Source: CAZNPU01 sp964575335
GTDB lineage: Bacteria > Planctomycetota > Phycisphaerae > Phycisphaerales > SM1A02
NCBI GenBank assembly: GCA_964575335.1
Contig: CAZNPU010000009.1
Coordinates: forward strand, 42,270 to 106,269
DNA length: 64,000 bases
Reading direction: 5' to 3'
Below the pieces are notes generated by a model. That model saw only the letters and a program-made list of their open reading frames with translations. It was not told where the DNA came from and did no database searches. Both the position numbers and the translations under genes were made by a program. Each line of letters begins with the position of its first letter. Positions within the stretch are counted from its first letter, which is position 1. Shown piece after piece: positions 8,796 to 18,194 of the stretch.

Positions 8796-9092
8796 GTGAT
8801 GATCAGGATGAGATTCGGATCCGAAGCCGAGCAGGCGACCGCCCGCGAGCACACAGAAGGCGGCTTGGCCGGTGCGATTGAGGAGCAGACCGCAAAACTG
8901 CCATCGGACACATTCCTCTGGGCGGCTGGCGCATCCATTCTCGGCTCACTGGTCCTGCAGATGATGGGCCGACGCCAGGAGGCGTTGTTCGTCGGTCAAT
9001 GGGCGCCGACGTTTCTGATCCTCGGCCTGTACAACAAGATCGTCAAAGTCGCAGGACACGATCAACTGCATCGCGATCGAGACGAGTACTGA
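8796..9092 (+). CDS. Small hypothetical membrane protein
   Basis: A 98-aa protein with an acidic N-terminal half and two closely spaced hydrophobic stretches (FLWAAGASILGSLVLQMM and WAPTFLILGLYNKIV), compatible with two short membrane helices, and a charged His/Arg/Asp tail. An AAGGGA Shine-Dalgarno-like sequence lies about 8 bases before the tandem ATGs at 8796/8799. It stands alone between waaF and the repeat elements. I do not recognise a family. Confidence 0.55.
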   Translation: MMIRMRFGSEAEQATAREHTEGGLAGAIEEQTAKLPSDTFLWAAGASILGSLVLQMMGRRQEALFVGQWAPTFLILGLYNKIVKVAGHDQLHRDRDEY

Positions 9093-9158
9093 TACAGCGA
9101 TACAGCTCAGCCAGATAAGACAAGCAGATAGGTGATGCACCGCAGGATTTACCGCAGA

Positions 9159-9330
9159 TTTACCGCGGAGATCGCGGAGCACGCGGAGATGGGGAAGAGA
9201 TGTGCATTGCTGCGCTAAGCAGCATTGACTGATCAGATCATCTCAACTGCGATCGACGACATAGTGCGCCGAGCACTCCTGCAACCCTTCATCTTCCTCC
9301 TCCGCGTTCTCAGCGCTCTCCGCGGTGAAA
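9159..9330. repeat. Inverted-repeat element B1 (MITE-like)
   Basis: The left arm at 9159-9194 begins TTTACCGCGGAGATCGCGG and the right arm ends CTCTCCGCGGTGAAA at 9330. The core contains TGATCAGATCAT and a conserved stretch around 9247-9280 (GCGATCGACGACATAG, GCGCCGAGCACTCC) shared with B2 and C. No coding function is visible. Confidence 0.8.
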
Positions 9331-9341
9331 TGATCGAAAAA

Positions 9342-9511
9342 TGATTTACCGCGGAGCACGCGGAGAGCGCGGAGATAGGGATGGATGTGAATTGCTGTAG
9401 AGGGCAGCAATTGGCTGATCAGATTGTTCCAACTGCGATCGGTGGCATAGTGCACCGAGCACTACCGAACCCTCACTCTCCTCCGCGACCTCCGCATTCT
9501 CCGCGGTGAAT
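9342..9511. repeat. Inverted-repeat element B2 (MITE-like), tandem with B1
   Basis: The left arm starts at 9342 (TTTACCGCGGAGCACGCGG) and the right arm ends with TTCTCCGCGGTGAATTT at 9511. Its core matches B1: CTGATCAGAT, then ACTGCGATCGGTGGCATAG and GCACCGAGCACT. Only 11 bases separate it from B1. The remaining bases up to the pfkA stop at 9571 hold nothing recognisable. Confidence 0.8.
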
Positions 9512-9570
9512 TTAAAAAAAGAGCGATCGAGCAAGATGCGAGGGATGGGGAGTTTTCTTGTCTGATCCGA

Positions 9571-10677
9571 TCAAACGCCAAAGCTTGTTCTGACCGCCTT
9601 GGCGACTTTGATCAGGCTGTAGTCGAGCGGCACGAGGCGCTGGCGGTTGGCGGTGTGCAGTATGTCCACATCGCTCAACTGGCCATCGCGCATCACCACC
9701 ATTCGCCCCGTGGCTCCCTGCATGAGCAATTCCATGGCGTGATGGCCGAATTGAGAGGCTAGAACGCGATCGGATGGCACTGGCGGGCCGCCGCGAACGA
9801 CATGTCCCAGCACGGTGGTTCGCGTTTCGATGCCGGTGCGTTCGCCAATCTGCCTGGCCACGCGTTCGCCGATGCCGCCGAGGCGGATCGGGTCGGGGCT
9901 GGTGGGGTCGACTTTCGCCACCACCGCCTCGCCGCCCGCGGGTTTGGCGCCCTCAGCAACCACCACAATCGAGAAGCCGCGATTGCGGTTCATGCGGCTT
10001 TCGACAAAGCGGCAGACGATGTCGATATCAAACGGAATTTCGGGAATGAGAATCACGTCCGATCCGGATGCGACTCCCGCGTACAGCGCCAGCCAGCCGG
10101 CGTTGCGTCCCATGACCTCGCACACCATGACGCGATGGTGGCTGGCGGCAGTTGAGTGCAAGCGATCCAGCGACATGGTGGCGGTGGTGTAGGCGGTGGT
10201 GAAGCCGAAGGTAATGTCGGTGCCGACGATGTCGTTGTCGATTGTTTTCGGCACGCCGATGCAGGTGACGCCTGCCTCGACAAGCGGAGCGGTGCAGCTC
10301 ATGGTGCCGTCGCCGCCGATGACGATCAGCGCATCCAATTGGTTGGCGCGGATGTTTTCCAGGCAGCGGTCGATCGCATTGACGAACATGGGTTTGCCGT
10401 GCTCGTCATCGCCGACATAAAGCCGGCTTGGGTTGACGCGGTTGTTGGTGCCCAGGATGGTTCCGCCCCGGGTCAAAATGCCCGAGACGTGCATGCTGGT
10501 GAGTTCGCCCATCCGGTTTTCGATCAGGCCCTGGTAGCCGTCTTCAATGCCCCAGACGCGCAGGCCGTATTGATAGATGGCGGTCTTGGTCACCGCGCGC
10601 AGCACCGCGTTGATGCCGGGGCAATCACCGCCGCCGGTGAGAATGCCGATGCGTTTGATTGAGCGGTTCGCTGGCAT
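9571..10677 (-). CDS. pfkA: 6-phosphofructokinase (PfkA family)
   Basis: This enzyme phosphorylates fructose 6-phosphate in glycolysis. The ATG at 10677 is preferred over a TTG 39 bases upstream, giving 368 aa that begin directly before the GILTGGGDCPGINA motif. Diagnostic positions are mixed: GGDGTM (121-126) has the Gly typical of ATP-dependent enzymes, while PKTIDND (143-149) has the Lys typical of pyrophosphate-dependent and mixed-group enzymes. The catalytic TIDND, the substrate MGRNAGW motif and the RGGPP segment near 290 are all present. The gene stands alone, downstream of and codirectional with the SDR. ATP use is the likelier reading. Confidence 0.93.
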   Translation of the reverse strand: MPANRSIKRIGILTGGGDCPGINAVLRAVTKTAIYQYGLRVWGIEDGYQGLIENRMGELTSMHVSGILTRGGTILGTNNRVNPSRLYVGDDEHGKPMFVNAIDRCLENIRANQLDALIVIGGDGTMSCTAPLVEAGVTCIGVPKTIDNDIVGTDITFGFTTAYTTATMSLDRLHSTAASHHRVMVCEVMGRNAGWLALYAGVASGSDVILIPEIPFDIDIVCRFVESRMNRNRGFSIVVVAEGAKPAGGEAVVAKVDPTSPDPIRLGGIGERVARQIGERTGIETRTTVLGHVVRGGPPVPSDRVLASQFGHHAMELLMQGATGRMVVMRDGQLSDVDILHTANRQRLVPLDYSLIKVAKAVRTSFGV

Positions 10678-10734
10678 GAATATTTTCGATCGGCTGTTGC
10701 GGGGCGCCGACTGCAATTGTCTGCGGGGACAAGG

Positions 10735-11502
10735 TCATCGTACCTGCGACACCGGCCGCACGAGGATTTCGTTGACGCCGACATGCGGCGGGGCTTCCAC
10801 CGCATACAAAATGGCGTTGGCGATATCGTCGCTGACCAGCGGATTGGGCAGGGTGTTGTAATAGTTCCACGACAGGTTGCGCCAGTCCGGATCACGAATG
10901 GAATCGGGCAGTTCGGTGATCACTACGCCCGGCGCGATGACTGTGACGCGAATCTGGTTGCCGTCGGTGGCTGCCTGCTCCGCCAGCTCGCTGCGCAGAC
11001 CTTCGGAAATGACGTGCACAGCGTGTTTGGTGCCGCAGTACACCGTGCCGCCGTTGAATATCTTGCGACCGGCGATCGAGCTGACGTTGACGATGTGGCC
11101 GGTTTTCTGTTGCAGCATGATCGGCAGCACAAGACCGGTGCAGTACAGCAGACCCTTGAGGTTAACGTCGATCATCGCGTCCCAGTCGTCGATGCGGCAT
11201 TTGATGATCGGGGCGTTCGCCATGATGCCCGCATTGTTGATGAGTATGTCGATGCGTCCCCACTGGCGCATCGCCAGATCGACCATCTCCTGCACCTGCT
11301 GGCGATCAGCGACATCACAGACCGCGTCGATGGCGTGCCCGCCCTGATCGACGATCTGTTTGGCCAGATCGCGCAGGCGTTCGGCCCGTCGGGCTGCCAG
11401 CACGACTTTTGCGCCGCGTTGGCCCAGAGCAAGGGTGGTAGCGCGGCCAATCCCGCTGCTGGCACCGGTGACGATGGCGACTTTGTCGGCAAGAACAGAC
11501 AT
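10735..11502 (-). CDS. Short-chain dehydrogenase/reductase
   Basis: A classical SDR of 255 aa. It has TGASSGIG near residue 13 for NAD(P) binding, NNAG at about 90, and the Ser/Tyr/Lys triad (VSSIAGRK, then YCGTK). An Arg-Arg pair (AARRAER) after beta-2 favours NADP(H). The start is the ATG at 11502, preceded by AGGAG. The substrate is unknown; the YdfG/YMR226C-like serine or 3-hydroxyacid dehydrogenase group is the closest by motif spacing. It lies 57 bases upstream of pfkA on the same strand and is divergent from lysS. Confidence 0.88.
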   Translation of the reverse strand: MSVLADKVAIVTGASSGIGRATTLALGQRGAKVVLAARRAERLRDLAKQIVDQGGHAIDAVCDVADRQQVQEMVDLAMRQWGRIDILINNAGIMANAPIIKCRIDDWDAMIDVNLKGLLYCTGLVLPIMLQQKTGHIVNVSSIAGRKIFNGGTVYCGTKHAVHVISEGLRSELAEQAATDGNQIRVTVIAPGVVITELPDSIRDPDWRNLSWNYYNTLPNPLVSDDIANAILYAVEAPPHVGVNEILVRPVSQVR

Positions 11503-11578
11503 AAATTCTCCTTTCCTCAACGCCTGGAGTGCGGTCGGAGTGACCACAGCGGCGACTTACGGCTACCATCCTAGCCTT

Positions 11579-13231
11579 ATGAGTAAGTCGCAAGCCCAAT
11601 CACCAGCAAACTCCAGGCAGCAATCGCCGTCAATACCACCGCAGGATGAATCGTCGCTTATCGCTGCGCGACGCGAAAAACTCCGCCGCTGGCGTGAAGA
11701 GTTCGGCATCAATCCCTATGGCCATCGCGTGGATGGCATCATTTCGCTTGCGCAGGCCAGGGCGATGTTCGACATGGAAGCGCATGAGACGTTTCGCGCC
11801 ACCAGCGAGGCGGCGAAGAACGATCCCGACGCTGCGGTGATTGACCGCCGCAAGCGGGCTCGTGTGGCTGGCCGGTGCATGCAGCATCGCGCAATGGGCA
11901 AGCTCGTGTTCATCGTGTTGCGCGATCACACAGGCGACCTGCAGGTGAGCGTTTCCAAGGCGGCGGTCGATGAGACGAGCTTCAAGGTGGCAGCGAAACT
12001 CGACTATGGCGATATCGTCGTCGCTGAAGGCCCGGTGGGGATGACCAACAACGGCGAAATCTGCGTGTGGGCCGATCGCTTTGAAGTGCATTGCAAGAGC
12101 CTCGTGCCGCCGCCGGAGAAGTATCACGGTCTGTCTGATCCGGAACTGCGCTACCGTCAGCGCTATATCGACATGTACGCGAATCCTCAGACGATTCGCA
12201 CATTCCAGCTCCGCTCGAAGCTGGTGACGGCGATGCGGCGGTTCATGGATGCACGCAACTACATGGAAGTGGAGACGCCGATGATGCAGCCGCTGGCCGG
12301 CGGCGCAGCGGCAAGGCCGTTTATTACCCACCACAACGCGCTGGATATAGACCTGTATTTGCGCGTCGCGCCGGAGCTGTACCTGAAGCGTCTGCTGGTG
12401 GGCGGCCTGCCTCGCGTGTATGAAATCAACCGCAATTTCCGCAATGAAGGCATCGACCGCTCGCACAACCCCGAATTCACCATGATGGAGGTGTACGAAG
12501 CGTTCGGCGACTGCTGGACAATGCTGGAGCTGACCGAATCGCTCGTCCACGAACTGGCGCAAATCAGCGCCGCCGAGAGTGCTTCGGATAAATCCGGCGG
12601 GCAAGATCAGGGGCACGCATCCGCAGGGCCTGTGCTTGCCTTCGGCGATCTCCAGATTGATTACACCCGTCCTTTCCGGCGCGTCAGCTACGGCGAGCTG
12701 TTCGAGCAGGCTCTGGGATTTCCCATGACCGATGTCGAACAAACGCTTGCCAAAGCCAAGGCGGCTGCTGTTGAGCAGGCAGACAAACTCGATCACTGGC
12801 TGCTGGTGAACGAGCTCTTTGAGCGATTTGCGGAAGAGAAGATCGACCCGACCAAGCCGACATTCGTGACGGATTTCCCCAGTGCGATCTCGCCGCTGAC
12901 AAGGCCGCAGGAGGATCGGCCGGAGTTGAGCTACCGCTGGGAGCTGTTCATTGCCGGCATGGAGGTGGCCAACAGCTATACCGAGCTGAATGATCCCGAC
13001 GTGCAGCTTGAGAAATTCACCGAACAGCTGCGCGGCGCAGATGAAGAGACGCAGACGTTCCGCTCGCTGGATGAGGATTTCATTCACGCTCTGCGCGTCG
13101 GCATGCCGCCGGCTGGCGGGCTTGGCGTGGGCGTTGATCGACTGGTGATGCTGATGACCAACAATCAGTCGATTCGCGATGTCATTTTGTTCCCGCTTAT
13201 GCGCCCGCAGGGATCGCACGAAAAAAGCTAA
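11579..13231 (+). CDS. lysS: Lysyl-tRNA synthetase, class II
   Basis: A 550-aa class II aminoacyl-tRNA synthetase that charges tRNA-Lys. It has an N-terminal OB-fold anticodon-binding domain (about 70-170), then motif 1 (VETPMMQPLAGGA), motif 2 (YEINRNFRNEGIDRSHNPEF) and motif 3 (GLGVGVDRLVM). The Gln/Ser-rich N-terminal 25 residues are an extension of unknown value. A short hydrophilic insertion lies at about 330-345. The start is the ATG at 11579. There is no Shine-Dalgarno, but TACCAT ends 9 bases upstream, which suggests a leaderless or near-leaderless message. Confidence 0.96.
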   Translation: MSKSQAQSPANSRQQSPSIPPQDESSLIAARREKLRRWREEFGINPYGHRVDGIISLAQARAMFDMEAHETFRATSEAAKNDPDAAVIDRRKRARVAGRCMQHRAMGKLVFIVLRDHTGDLQVSVSKAAVDETSFKVAAKLDYGDIVVAEGPVGMTNNGEICVWADRFEVHCKSLVPPPEKYHGLSDPELRYRQRYIDMYANPQTIRTFQLRSKLVTAMRRFMDARNYMEVETPMMQPLAGGAAARPFITHHNALDIDLYLRVAPELYLKRLLVGGLPRVYEINRNFRNEGIDRSHNPEFTMMEVYEAFGDCWTMLELTESLVHELAQISAAESASDKSGGQDQGHASAGPVLAFGDLQIDYTRPFRRVSYGELFEQALGFPMTDVEQTLAKAKAAAVEQADKLDHWLLVNELFERFAEEKIDPTKPTFVTDFPSAISPLTRPQEDRPELSYRWELFIAGMEVANSYTELNDPDVQLEKFTEQLRGADEETQTFRSLDEDFIHALRVGMPPAGGLGVGVDRLVMLMTNNQSIRDVILFPLMRPQGSHEKS

Positions 13232-13308
13232 GCGTGCAGCAGCAGCTCTGATTCCATACAATCAATCACGCAGCGACCACAGCACGCAGCGCGCGATTGC
13301 AACCAACA

Positions 13309-14877
13309 ATGAAACGCTCAGCGACGCATTCCGGCTTTCCGCATCGGGCACTTGCGCGAATCATCGCGATGCTGTGCTTTACGGCGCTGCTTCTTAGAAC
13401 AGCGTGTCCAACACCATTGGCTCTTGCGCAGATCGATGAGTCTGCTGCTGTTGATGATGGTGATGCATGGCGCATAACGGAAGAGCGCTGGTACATCATG
13501 GAGTTGGGCGGAGCGAAGGTGGGATGGGTCAACACCATCATCGCCACCGACGGCGAGCGCATCCGCACGCACAGCATCAACGAAATGCAGGTCGGCCGCG
13601 GCACGCAGCAGGTTTCCATACGCCTGGCTACCACGCAGGTTGAGCGCATAACCGGCGAGCCGGTCATGATGGAACTGGAACAGAAAACTGCGGCGCAGAC
13701 GGTGCACACGCGCTGGGAGTTCAACGAAGATCACATTTTGCAAACCGCCAGGCAAGGCGATCGCGAAATTACGCAGCGGTTGCCGTGCCCGGCAGACTCG
13801 TGGCTTATGGCAGCGGGCGTTGAGCGCTATGTGCGAGAGCAGCTTGAAGCGGGGGCGCAGTCGTTTACCTATCGCACCATCGATCCCAGCGCGGGAGCGA
13901 ATCGAGTGGTGACCGTCACCAGCAGACGCACCGGCCAGGGCGCAGCCTGCATTGATGACAAGATTGTGCCAATTACGATCTGGACCACCAGCAACGATGT
14001 GATGCCGATCGACGCCACCGAGCACTACACCAGCGACGGTCGGCTGGTGCATCAGGAAATGGCTACTGCGATGGGCAGAATCGTGCTGCGCCATGCGACG
14101 AAAGCGCAGGCGACGGCGCCGGGGGATAAAGCGCCGGAAGTGCTGGCTCCAACGTTCGTTAAGCCAAGCGAGCCGATCGCTGACCCGATGCGAGCCGTGA
14201 AAGCGACGTTGCGGCTGAGAGCCAAAGACGGCCGGCTGACTGCGCTGCCCTCAGCCGGAGCACAGCATGCGGAGATGGATTCAGCGGGCGCGTCGGCGCT
14301 CCTGACCATTGACATCAACAACAACCTGCCTGCTGCTGCGGAAGAACTGACCGATGATGAATACCGCCGCGCATCAGCCATGATCGATTCCGATGATGAA
14401 CTGGTGCGAAAGCTCAGCAATCGTGCGGTGCGCACTGCAGGCGACGATATCGGCGCCAAAGCCGAGGCGATGCGCAGCTTTGTGCATCGACACATCAATC
14501 GCAAAGGCCTGCAGACAGCATTTGCGTCGGCGTCGGAAACCGCACGCACTCGCACAGGCGATTGTTCTGAGCATGCGGTACTGCTGTGCGCCATGCTGCG
14601 TGCGCAGGATATTCCGGCACGCATCGCGATGGGATTGGTGTATGCGGATGCGTTTGCTGGTCACGAGGGGATCTTCGGCTGGCATATGTGGACGCAGGCG
14701 CTTATTGACGGCGCATGGGTTGATTTTGATGCCACACTGCCGCAGCGATACAACGCGGCGCATGTGCTGACAGCGGTTTCGAGCATGAACGACGGCATGG
14801 GAACGTCGGACATGGCCAACATGATGTTGCTGATGGGGAATATCGAAATCGAGGTCGTTTCGGTGGAATATGAGTGA
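13309..14877 (+). CDS. Transglutaminase-like domain protein, secreted
   Basis: A 522-aa protein with an N-terminal signal segment (hydrophobic stretch about 15-38, then LALAQ). A long beta-rich N-terminal region precedes a C-terminal transglutaminase-like cysteine-protease fold: catalytic Cys in RTGDCSEHAVLL (about 419), His in FGWHMWTQA (about 459) and Asp in WVDFDATLP (about 472). This is the family layout of periplasmic bacterial transglutaminase-like proteins, generally thought to act as proteases or amidases. The target is unknown. The ATG at 13309 is preferred over the TTG at 13297. The upstream 75 bases hold no recognisable signal. Confidence 0.85.
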   Translation: MKRSATHSGFPHRALARIIAMLCFTALLLRTACPTPLALAQIDESAAVDDGDAWRITEERWYIMELGGAKVGWVNTIIATDGERIRTHSINEMQVGRGTQQVSIRLATTQVERITGEPVMMELEQKTAAQTVHTRWEFNEDHILQTARQGDREITQRLPCPADSWLMAAGVERYVREQLEAGAQSFTYRTIDPSAGANRVVTVTSRRTGQGAACIDDKIVPITIWTTSNDVMPIDATEHYTSDGRLVHQEMATAMGRIVLRHATKAQATAPGDKAPEVLAPTFVKPSEPIADPMRAVKATLRLRAKDGRLTALPSAGAQHAEMDSAGASALLTIDINNNLPAAAEELTDDEYRRASAMIDSDDELVRKLSNRAVRTAGDDIGAKAEAMRSFVHRHINRKGLQTAFASASETARTRTGDCSEHAVLLCAMLRAQDIPARIAMGLVYADAFAGHEGIFGWHMWTQALIDGAWVDFDATLPQRYNAAHVLTAVSSMNDGMGTSDMANMMLLMGNIEIEVVSVEYE

Positions 14878-14947
14878 ACCGGCGGAGTGGGGGAGACCGC
14901 CAGCGGAAAATGAGCCGAAGCCGATCCGGCTCGCTACACTGCGCTTC

Positions 14948-15901
14948 ATGTCTGACGCAATACCGCAATTGCCGCCTCGTCCTGTTCAGGGTCACAAGGG
15001 AACCTTCGGCACAGTGTGCGTACTGGGCGGGCGGGCTGACGAGCAGCGCATCATGGTTGGTGGGCCTGCATTTGCTGCTGCAGCAGCGCTTCGCGTAGGT
15101 GCGGGGCTGGCCGTTCTGGCGGTGCCCACGCCCATCATGGCAGCAGCGTTGGTGATCGCCCCCTCAGCGACGGGGCTGGCCTTGCCGGTGGATGACGCCG
15201 GAGCGCTGCGGCCGAGCGATGCAGCGCAGCTCATTGATGAGCATCTGCCGCAGTTTCGCTGTCTGGCGATCGGTCCCGGGCTGGGCGCAGGTGTCGCGCA
15301 GCAACAGGTTGTGGTGCGACTGGTTGCACAAGATCAGGTGCCGCTGGTGGTGGATGCCGATGCCCTCAACGCCCTCTCGAATCTGCCTGAGTTTCATCGT
15401 GATTTCCGAGCGCCGTCGGTGCTGACGCCTCATCCGGGCGAATTTCATCGCCTTGCCAAAGCTTTGGGCATCGATGCTGATCCGGTCAACCCCGGCAGGC
15501 GACACGAAGCAGCCCAAATGCTTGCCCAGCGCCTGGGCTGCGTGGTGGTGCTCAAGGGGCATCGCACCGTCATCAGCGATGGTCTGACGACCTACGAAAA
15601 CGAAACCGGCAACGTCGCGCTGGCCACGGCCGGCACTGGCGATGTGCTCACCGGCGTGATTGCGGGTTTGATCGCACAACACTTCAAGCCGGCAATGGGC
15701 ACAGGATCGCGGCAGATCACCGCCCAGCAGCAGGGCGGGCTGAGCCTTCTGGATTGTGCACGATTGGGCGTTTACATCCACGGCCTTGCAGCCGACCGCT
15801 GGGCTCAGCGTCATGGAAACGCCGGCATGCTGGCTACCGATCTGCTCACCGAGCTGCCGGATGTGCTTCATGCGATCACCACCCAGAGCGCAGGTGTTTG
15901 A
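14948..15901 (+). CDS. nnrD: ADP/ATP-dependent NAD(P)H-hydrate dehydratase
   Basis: A ribokinase-fold repair enzyme that restores NAD(P)H from its hydrated form (NADHX). It has the YjeF C-terminal domain signature: HKGTFGTVCVLGG at the start, LTPHPGEFHRL in the middle, a VVLKGHRTVI strand and the catalytic ATAGTGDVLTG loop. The fused epimerase domain (NnrE) is absent, so this is the stand-alone dehydratase form of about 317 aa. The ATG at 14948 sits 7 bases after TACACT and directly before the conserved region. An alternative ATG at 14870 would overlap the transglutaminase gene by 8 bases. Confidence 0.92.
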   Translation: MSDAIPQLPPRPVQGHKGTFGTVCVLGGRADEQRIMVGGPAFAAAAALRVGAGLAVLAVPTPIMAAALVIAPSATGLALPVDDAGALRPSDAAQLIDEHLPQFRCLAIGPGLGAGVAQQQVVVRLVAQDQVPLVVDADALNALSNLPEFHRDFRAPSVLTPHPGEFHRLAKALGIDADPVNPGRRHEAAQMLAQRLGCVVVLKGHRTVISDGLTTYENETGNVALATAGTGDVLTGVIAGLIAQHFKPAMGTGSRQITAQQQGGLSLLDCARLGVYIHGLAADRWAQRHGNAGMLATDLLTELPDVLHAITTQSAGV

Positions 15902-16070
15902 GTTGAGTGATGAATGATTTGGATGCACGATCGCGGTCTGGCCTGATTTGTGTCAAGTGAGTTGGCTATCGTTTGTGCGGCGGTGATGTGCGGTTGTGTG
16001 TTCGCGGCGTGCGCGCTGAGATGATGGGACTTTTTCGCACAAGCAGCCGCACACCCGTTACACTGCCCGT

Positions 16071-17171
16071 ATGAACCAGCCCGCACTTGAATTTGAGTCA
16101 TCCAACGCCGGGGCGTCATCGTCATCAGCCGGCGGCTCCTCCAGCCCCCGGAATTCTCCCCAGAACCCCCGGCCGCACGTTGATTTGCGGTCGCTTCCGC
16201 CCAACGGCTTTATCGATGGCGTGTACAGCATTCTGAACCCGCAGATCGGCACGACTCGTGCGGGCAAGCCGTATCTCAAATGTCTGCTGCGCGACGCCAG
16301 CGGCGAGGTGCCGGCCCGCCAGTGGACCTTTGACGAAGCTGCCTTCGATGACCTGAACCGAACGGGTTTTGTGTGGGTTGCCGGCCACACGCAGGTGTAC
16401 AACGGCCAGATCCAGCTCATCCTCGAACAGATCAAGGCGGTCGAGGTCAGTGCGGAAGAGATGACCTCGCTGCTGCCCACCACAACCCAGGACATCGACG
16501 CGATGTTCGAGGAAATGTGCAGCATCATGCGGTCGATGAAGCACCCCGCCATGCTCGCGCTGGCTGAGGCGTACCTGGCGGATGAGGATCTGATGGCAAA
16601 GTTCAAGTTCTGCCCTGCTGCGATGAGTCTGCATCATGCGTGGATCGGCGGATTGCTCGAGCACACGCTGCAACTGCTCAAGCTGGCAGAGGTGATGCTG
16701 CCGCTGTACCCGCAGCTCAACCGTGACATCGTGCTGATGGGGCTGTTTCTGCACGATCTGGGCAAGACCGCTGAGCTGAGCTGGGAAAAAGGCTTCGACT
16801 ACACCCCCGACGGCAACCTCATCGGCCACATCGTGCGTGGTGCGGTGTGGCTGCAGTTCAAGGCGGCGGTGGCGGCAAGGCAGTCCGGGCACAAGCTGCC
16901 CATCGAGGCCCTGCGCGTGCTGCAGCACATCATCATCAGCCATCACGGCGTGCCGGAGTTCGGAGCTGCGAAAATCCCCGCCACCCCTGAAGCGATCTTC
17001 ATTTCGCAACTGGACAACCTCGACGCCAAAACGCAGATGGCTCTCTCCGCCGCCCGACCCCAGATGCCCGGCGAGTCCGAGGGCGCATCTGACTTCACCG
17101 ACAAAATCTGGGCCCTGGACACAAAGCTCTACAAGCCCGATCCGCTCAGGGAAACCGCCGGCGGAGAATAA
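16071..17171 (+). CDS. HD-domain 3'-5' exoribonuclease, YhaM-like
   Basis: A 366-aa protein. A Ser-rich disordered N-terminus (10-35) leads into an OB-fold nucleic-acid binding domain (about 45-125: GVYSILNPQIG, CLLRDASGEVPARQW). A helical linker follows, then an HD domain with HHAWIGGLLEHTLQ and FLHDLGKT (the HD pair), and HHG in IISHHGVPEFG. This order is that of the YhaM/CBF1 exoribonuclease family, which trims RNA and ssDNA from the 3' end. The start ATG lies exactly 6 bases after TACACT (16059-16064) with no Shine-Dalgarno. Confidence 0.9.
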   Translation: MNQPALEFESSNAGASSSSAGGSSSPRNSPQNPRPHVDLRSLPPNGFIDGVYSILNPQIGTTRAGKPYLKCLLRDASGEVPARQWTFDEAAFDDLNRTGFVWVAGHTQVYNGQIQLILEQIKAVEVSAEEMTSLLPTTTQDIDAMFEEMCSIMRSMKHPAMLALAEAYLADEDLMAKFKFCPAAMSLHHAWIGGLLEHTLQLLKLAEVMLPLYPQLNRDIVLMGLFLHDLGKTAELSWEKGFDYTPDGNLIGHIVRGAVWLQFKAAVAARQSGHKLPIEALRVLQHIIISHHGVPEFGAAKIPATPEAIFISQLDNLDAKTQMALSAARPQMPGESEGASDFTDKIWALDTKLYKPDPLRETAGGE

Positions 17172-17373
17172 CAGACACGCTTCGGTCGACGCTTTTTCTG
17201 CCAGCATCATGCAGTGAACGGCTGCCGACTGCCTTCGCCAGCGAGTCGGGGTGCCTGATTTCCATGGTCTTGACGGCAGAGGATGAGCGTACAGCCGGAA
17301 TAGTTTGCTGGCTGTGCATGGTTGGAACCGCGTGGCTCTGTGGATAGACTGCCTTGCCTATCGGAGGAATTGC

Positions 17374-18183
17374 ATGCGGCTGACCAAGCCTCGACCTCAT
17401 CCAAACGTGCTCATCGGCATTCCCGTGTACAACGAGGCCCGCTATGTCGCCAAAGTCCTCGCTGAGGTCAGGCGATATCACGATGACATTCTGGTCATCG
17501 ACGACGGCTCCACCGATGACACCCCCAGCCTGCTCGCTCAGCAGCCGGTGGAGGTCATTCGGCACGCGGAAAACCGTGGCTACGGCAGGTCGATGCAGGA
17601 CATGCTTCGCTGGGCCAAGGTCGACGGCTTCGACTGGCTGATCACCATGGATTGCGATGAGCAGCACGAGCCGGCCGCCATCCCGCAGTTCATTAAACGC
17701 ATCGACGCGGATCAGGCGGATGTCATCTCCGGCAGCCGGTATCTGGTCTCCATGGAAGATGACGATGCTCCGCCCAGCGATCGGCGTCTGATCAACCAAA
17801 CGATTACCGATGAACTCAACGCCCGCCTCGAACTGACCCTGACTGACGGATTCTGCGGGTTCAAGGCGTATCGCGTTTCCGCATGCGAGAAGCTGTGCCT
17901 GGATGTGGACGGCTACGACTTTCCCATGCAGTTCTGGGTTCAGGCGGTGGCGAACGACTTGAGAATCGAAGAACTGCCCGTGCGGTTGATTTACAACGAT
18001 CCGACGCGAAGTTTCGGCGGGCCGCTGGATAACCCCCAGTCGCGGCTGGATCTGTATCGCCGCACGATGCACCGCGAAATCATGCGATGTCGGGACCGCC
18101 TGCCCGCAAGTGCGGTTGCCGGTCTGTCGGCTTCTTCTCTCGCGTCAACTGCTGCGCCCTGTTGTCAGGGCGCATCAACCTGA
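17374..18183 (+). CDS. GT2 glycosyltransferase, dolichol-phosphate-mannosyltransferase-like
   Basis: A 269-aa GT-A enzyme. PVYNEARYV and IDDGSTDDT form the nucleotide site, MDCDEQHEP holds the DxD-like metal site, and GSRYLVSM and TDGFCGFKAYR match the DPM1 group of polyprenyl-phosphate sugar transferases. There are no C-terminal membrane helices, as in soluble DPM1. The start ATG at 17374 has a good GGAGG Shine-Dalgarno 7 bases upstream. The last 35 residues are Ala/Ser-rich and end in a Cys pair. The next gene begins 11 bases later, so the two may be cotranscribed. The region 17172-17373 upstream holds no further recognisable signal. Confidence 0.87.
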   Translation: MRLTKPRPHPNVLIGIPVYNEARYVAKVLAEVRRYHDDILVIDDGSTDDTPSLLAQQPVEVIRHAENRGYGRSMQDMLRWAKVDGFDWLITMDCDEQHEPAAIPQFIKRIDADQADVISGSRYLVSMEDDDAPPSDRRLINQTITDELNARLELTLTDGFCGFKAYRVSACEKLCLDVDGYDFPMQFWVQAVANDLRIEELPVRLIYNDPTRSFGGPLDNPQSRLDLYRRTMHREIMRCRDRLPASAVAGLSASSLASTAAPCCQGAST

Positions 18184-18194
18184 CTGAAGCTGCG

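Noticed and set aside
3006..9534. Short frames such as those reading FTAESAENAEEE inside the repeat elements
   Set aside because: They are translations of the period-8 repeat arms and recur in every copy; they are not genes.
11630..13261. A 543-residue minus-strand frame opposite lysS
   Set aside because: It is an antisense shadow: rich in His/Arg/Gln with no motif, while the plus strand encodes a complete class II lysyl-tRNA synthetase.
16125..17210. A 361-residue minus-strand frame opposite the YhaM-like gene
   Set aside because: No family motif, and the plus strand carries the intact OB and HD signatures.
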